Shown piece after piece: positions 59,455-64,000 of a stretch of 64,000 nucleotides of DNA. Origin of the DNA: Gymnogyps californianus (lineage: Eukaryota; Chordata; Aves; Accipitriformes; Cathartidae). Within the stretch, counting starts at the first letter, position 1. Each line of letters opens with the position of its first letter. Below the pieces are notes generated by a model. The model saw only the letters and a list, made by a program, of their open reading frames with translations, was not told the origin of the DNA and made no database searches. A program made the position numbers and the translations under genes. The stretch covers positions 99,646,877 through 99,710,876 of the forward strand of contig NC_059472.1 of the NCBI RefSeq assembly GCF_018139145.2, read 5' to 3'.

Positions 59455-59565
59455 TGTCAGTATCACTGCTCCAGCTATTGCTGTGTGCGACAATGAGATG
59501 ACAAGGCATTTATTGCTGATGGTTGGTTATTAGCTGCATTATAGGAAACATTAGCACAGTCTAGG
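59455..59565. promoter_or_regulatory. Candidate conserved regulatory block
   Basis: GTCAGTATCACTGC, GCGACAATGAGATGACAAGG, GCATTTATTGCTGATGG and TTATTAGCTGCATTATAGG include SOX-like ACAATG and homeodomain-like words. Non-repetitive. Assigned on composition only. Confidence 0.27.
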
Positions 59566-61053
59566 ATACATAGACCAGGGAGACAATAGCTTTCTGGGCT
59601 CCAAACTCAGCAGGGTAGCCTTGTCATTAAATTTGGTAGTACCAATTCAATTTTTTTTAAATAAATTGAAAGGAAACTTTGAAAACTAAATCTGTAGCCC
59701 TGCATTTACCTTAAGACTGATCAGCGCGTTTTCTTCAGATGCTACATTTTGTATGAGAAAGGCTATGCAGCCCAGCAGGCCAACAAATCTACAAAGAAAG
59801 ATGCATCAGAAAAGCCTAATGATACATTGGCTTCTGCCTGATCCCATCGCTGCCTTCCAGCCCTGACCTCCGCAGTGCCCCCACTGCCGCCGGGATGGAC
59901 CAGGTTCTTTTCAACCAAGTCACCTGCGAACATACAAGGAGAAAAGGCAAGAGGCATCCGTAATCTTTTGTTATGATCTTGTCTTGCTTTTCTCATCTTT
60001 CTCAGACCCACCCATTTTTTGCTTGTCTTGCCTGTGTCCTTTAGGGTCGGATCTTGGTAGCTCTCCCATCCTTGCAAATGGCCCTGTAGAAGTCACTGGA
60101 AGTATTTGACAGTGAGGGCTAAGTGGGGAAAGTAAAGGTTTGGCATCCCTGGGACGTGACTGGATGACTGCCATGTTTATTAAGCTGTAAAAGAACATGC
60201 CTGTCTTATGGCAAAAGCTGTATTTGCACAGTGGTATGAAGCCAACCCTCAGTTCTGGTGTGAAGTGCCTACTTTTTGCAGCCTTTCAGTACTGAGTTTT
60301 GCAGTAAAAACAGAAATTCTGGTGGCGGCTCCTTCTTTTCAAAGAAGGTTTTTATTATATAATTCATTTTCGTATTAACTCAGTCAGTGAGCAATATATT
60401 CCCTGTTTCATTTTTTCTGACACTTGGCTTCAGTTTATTTTGTGCTACCATCAGATTTCCAGAATGCCCCAGATTTTGGCACTGACAGCACTTAAATAAA
60501 CTGTAACAGTTGTCCTGGGAAAGTTGGAGGTTTTGACAGCTGCATGAGGGATCATGGGACTTCAGCCCATAGAACACCAGTGCAAGGGGAATTACAATGT
60601 TCTAAAAAACACTATCGCTTGATAACATTGTAAATAGCAACAGGAGCTGGATTTGAACAGATTCAGGCCAAAACCGAGTATCTTTGAATCCAAAAGTGAA
60701 ATTTTTCTGGAATCTCTTCATCACCAGATTTGGGTGAATCAGATGGGGGAAAAAAATTTTTTTTTTTTCATGTTATGAAATTTGTCATATTCTTTGCCCT
60801 ATATGCTGTCTGCCTAGTGGTGAATTTAATCTAAACTGTTTGTTCTGGATTCATTGACAATAGTGGTAACCTGAAAAGATTCAGTCAGACTCAGACCCTT
60901 AAGATTTATAAGTCAGGTTGTAAATTTTGCAGCATTTTTGAGGTTAAAAACAAATAATAGTAATTTTCTTTTTAAACTACATTTACCAAATGTGTATGAG
61001 AAAATTAGTACTGTCAGCTCTCTAACATTTACTGGGCAAGGTGATTTTGCCCT
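59566..61053. other. Noncoding, no recognised feature
   Basis: Frames of 104 codons or fewer. AT-rich, with a poly-T tract near 60757-60768. Ends at the target-site duplication of the second solo LTR. Confidence 0.55.
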
Positions 61054-61317
61054 TGTCCTAGTTTCGGCTGGGACAGAGTTAACTTTCTTTTTAGTAGCTG
61101 GTACAGTGCCGTGTTTTGGATTTAGTGTGAGAATGATGTTGATAACACTCTGATGTTTTAGTTGTTGCTAAGTAGCGCTTATCTTAAGCCAAGGACTTTT
61201 CAGTTTCCCATGCTCTGCCAGCAAGCAGGTGTGCAAGAAGCTGGGAGGGAGCATAGCCAGGGCAGCTGACCTGAACTAGCCAAAGGGGTATTCCATACCA
61301 TGGAACGTCATGCCCAG

Positions 61318-61325
61318 TATATAAA
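61318..61325 (+). promoter_or_regulatory. LTR TATA box
   Basis: TATATAAA at the same relative position as in copy A. Together with the downstream polyadenylation signal the promoter layout looks preserved. Confidence 0.65.
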
Positions 61326-61525
61326 CAGGGGGGAGTTGGCTGGGAGGCGCGGACCGTGGCTCGGGAACTAACTGAGCATCGGTCAGTGGGTGGTGAGCAA
61401 TTGCATTGTGCATCACTGTTTTTTTTTTTCTCCCCCCCCCCTCCTTTTTTTGTTATATTCCTTTTCATTACTATTATTATTATATTTCATTATTACTATT
61501 GTTAGTATTATATTTTACTTCAGTT

Positions 61526-61531
61526 ATTAAA
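61526..61531 (+). terminator. LTR polyadenylation signal ATTAAA
   Basis: The ATTAAA hexamer lies about 205 bases after the TATA box and is followed by a T-rich stretch, as expected near the R/U5 boundary. The equivalent position in copy A is mutated. Confidence 0.5.
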
Positions 61532-61654
61532 CTGTTCTTATCTCAACGCATGAGTTTTACTTTTTTTTTTCCTTTCCTCCTCCTCACCCCACTGGGAGGG
61601 GGAAACGGCTGCGTGGTGCTTAGTTGCTGACTGGGGTTAAACCACGACAGCCCT

Positions 61655-62044
61655 CCACTAGACACACTCTAGGCCACATCATCTGCCTCTGCTCAGCAAT
61701 TAATTTTGCCCTGAACTACCAAACCAATACTGTTTTCCCCAGTTTCTATATCACTATGCCCTTCTCTCACTATTTCTGCTCTTGTGTTAATTTTGTCTTC
61801 TCTTAACTTCCAACTTGCTGCTGAAATCCTGTGATTTCAGTGAAATTAGAAAATCAAGGGAGCTGATAGCACTGTGAATCACTTCAGTTTCAATTAAAGA
61901 ATGTGTGCCTGCTGAGCTAGGGTCCCTTGAAAACAAATATCCCGCATAAGATGGACAGATAGCAACACCTGTGATCCAGCTTCCAAATGAGGATCTTTTG
62001 TAAAAAAAAAAAGAGCAGAAAATTTAATTCAATAATAAAAAACA
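61655..62044. other. Noncoding, no recognised feature
   Basis: AT-rich unassigned DNA with an A-run at 62002-62013. Confidence 0.55.
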
Positions 62045-62070
62045 TTAATTAATAATAATAATAATAATAA
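62045..62070. repeat. (AAT)n microsatellite
   Basis: About eight AAT units (62048-62070) preceded by an imperfect ATTAATT. Confidence 0.9.
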
Positions 62071-64000
62071 AAAATCATGCCCCCCCACCCATGAGAGGTT
62101 TTGAAAGGGTAGCTGATAGGTCTAAATCTGTGGTGGCAATCCACAACCAAATAAGGATGAGGTAACTCTTGAGGCCATAAAGCTTGAAACTTGTCACAGA
62201 AGAAGCATCTAAACTCTCAGAAAAGAAAGCAATCTCTATTTGAGAGCACACAGGCATTTCTGACAAGTAGGGTCTGATGAATCAGCATTTCAGCTAGTGA
62301 GTTAATGCAGCATTTGGCAGCTAAGCTAAAAAAAAAAGAAAAAAGCCCTTTGGCATGCACTTTGCTTCTGAGATATATGCAGTGTATCTTTGAGAAGTGG
62401 GAAGGTTTTTGAAGTTATAACGGAGGCTGTTTTAATTTGGGGCAGGCTCATTAAGGAACACAGTTTAAAAACATAGATTTTGTTCCCTCTGGCTATACGC
62501 TGTGCTTCACACTAAACTTGGCAAAGCCAAAAAAACAATCCAAGAGAAGGTATCCGTGTTGCAAGATAAAATGCAGCAAAGACTGCCTGCTCTATGACTG
62601 GCTCAGATCAGATAAGGGCTGCATCTAGCATACCCACCCCACAGTGTAAACCAGAGCTAAAGGTATTAAGGGGTATGCTAAGATGATGTGTCAAAATTTA
62701 ATTTAAATCCTTCTGCAATCAAAAGGACCAAACCTTTCAAATCATTAGTTGTTAAATATCAATTGGTGCCAATGGAGTTTTGTTGTCTAAAATGGAAACG
62801 GTGGAAAATGACACAATGAAGCAGTTAGCAACCCTGCGTGTTGGTCCCACCTTTTATCACAGCTGTTTCACTCAGCCAGAGACACATCTTGGTCTTTGTA
62901 AAGACTGAGCCCTGCTCCTGCTCTCTCTTCTCACGGTTTTCATAAGGAATGTTAAGTCTGGCTTTCAATATACAACTTACGCAGGAAGGGCAACATCTGC
63001 ATTTCAATCGAGACTGAAATGTTAGACTAAAACTTAGACTTCAGATCTACCAGAATTTGTACACAAGAGAGCAGCAAGTAACTGATGACACGCTGATAGA
63101 AAATGGATTTTTAAAAAAATATTGTTCTTTCCCATGTATGATGCTAAATTTGCAAAGAGTAAAGTATTGACCAGCTATCCATTACAAAAAAGACACAGGC
63201 ATTTCAGACAAAAGTTTTTATTGTTACTATTAATCATTATTTGTGTTGGGACTGAGCCTCTGCAGGCCTAGTAAAACCAGGTCACTGATGAACCAGGCAC
63301 AACAGATATTAAGAATTCGTAGCTTAAATGCACAAAAGAGCCACGAGAAAGATGTCTCATAAAAGAAACACAGTGAGCTGCTGTGGAGAACATCCAGCCT
63401 GAAAACTGCAGCAGAGGTCCAGGTGGCAGCCCCTGCCCGAGCAATGTGGGCGCTCGCCTGAGCTAAGCTGTGGTGAGGCTGCAGGACCTGGGTGAATTTC
63501 TCTGCCCAGCACTGGGCTGGAAAACATGGTTGAGTGGCTTGGAGGTAGCACAGCAGCCTTTAGCGTGGTGCCGTGTATCTGTGCGCCCACGGCACATCCA
63601 GAGGTGGGCTCTGAAACACCTGCAGCCGACTGGCCACACAAGGTCTGCCTCTTTCCCCTGGGCTGTTTTCACTTTTCTGTATGCATGTGCAAAAAACACC
63701 GATGGAGAAAATCAAAGTCCCGAACAAACATTCAAAGCTGGCCCTGAGTGTTTGTGGCCGGTAGATGAAAACAAAACTCATTGCAGCAGTGTTGCTCAGG
63801 ATGACCCGTGGAATTTCGCTTTTAAAGGTTAGACAGTAAAAAACACTGCTTTGCTGCTTGTAGGAAGGAGAGTTTAGCTGTAAGGTCACTTTGTTTTCAC
63901 ACTCTTGGAAATGTTACCTCCACCCTTCACAGGGAATGTAAATCAAGTAAAAAACCACCCAGCAGGGTTATCAGGGTAACACTAAATCAACACCAGCTGC
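62071..64000. other. Noncoding, no recognised feature
   Basis: AT-rich up to 63240 (the 62690-62780 stretch has TTTAATTTAAATCC and ATCATTAGTTG words), then more GC-rich to the end. The frame at 63470-63832 (120 codons, plus) overlaps two minus-strand frames and has no domain. No gene recognised. Confidence 0.55.

Larger units (their letters stand above)
61054..61649 (+). mobile_element. Solo LTR of an avian endogenous retrovirus (copy C)
   Basis: Starts TGTCCTAG and ends CCACGACA, 596 bp, flanked by a perfect 5-bp duplication GCCCT (61049-61053 and 61650-61654). It is the same subfamily and orientation as copy A 18 kb away: over the U3 part (about 42690-42930 versus 61108-61345) I count only about six or seven differences. 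The TATA box is at 61318-61325 and an ATTAAA polyadenylation signal at 61526-61531 is intact. The longer size comes partly from T- and C-runs (61420-61450). No internal viral genes are attached. Confidence 0.9.

Noticed and set aside
42637..61649. Copies A and C as the two LTRs of one 19-kb provirus
   Set aside because: Each has its own different perfect 5-bp duplication, no internal viral genes lie between them, and the spacing is too large.

Overview
This window looks like intergenic or intronic DNA from a bird nuclear genome. The main evidence is three copies of LTR types that I recognise from memory as avian endogenous retrovirus families, together with a CR1-type LINE fragment and several very old MIR-like and CR1-like remnants. 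The two related LTRs and the third, different LTR are types I associate with non-galliform (neoavian) birds. That narrowing is from memory and is less certain than 'bird'.

I found no protein-coding gene, rRNA, functional tRNA, CRISPR array or bacterial-style operon. The longest open frame outside the LTRs is 224 codons (17741-18415, minus). It is low-complexity and Ser/Pro/Arg/His-rich, and I recognise no domain in it. Frames of 130-200 codons elsewhere look like chance frames in GC-rich DNA, or lie inside an LTR (51662-52234). A conserved exon could still be hidden, because short exons cannot be told from noise by eye.

Layout. 1-5.3 kb: single-copy-looking DNA with the best candidate conserved regulatory blocks (about 2.0, 2.8-3.2 and 3.4-3.56 kb) and a small CpG-rich patch (2.4-2.6 kb). 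5.37-5.58 kb: CR1 fragment. 5.7-19.7 kb: mostly unassigned DNA with homopolymer tracts. 19.8-20.1 kb: CpG-rich, regulatory-looking patch. 21-31 kb: A-rich, G-rich, GT-rich and short tandem repeats, several perfect hairpins, and old repeat remnants. 33-38 kb: a MIR-like remnant, a strong AT-rich candidate enhancer with an RFX-like X-box (35.86-36.24 kb), and a tRNA-Trp-like SINE fragment next to another candidate conserved block (37.3-37.6 kb). 42.64-43.21 kb and 61.05-61.65 kb: two closely related solo LTRs in the same orientation, each with a perfect 5-bp target-site duplication. 51.33-52.38 kb: a longer, unrelated LTR on the minus strand. 53.5-54.8 kb: probable DNA-transposon and ancient-repeat remnants. 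56.2 kb: a perfect 38-bp tandem duplication.

The picture is a gene-free interval whose AT-rich blocks with clustered homeodomain, SOX, RFX and E-box-like words resemble long-range developmental enhancers. That is an inference from base composition and motifs; no alignment was available. I did not find a new biological system. The items most worth checking are the tRNA-like/conserved-block pair at 37.3-37.6 kb, the 35.9-36.2 kb block, and the paired solo LTRs.
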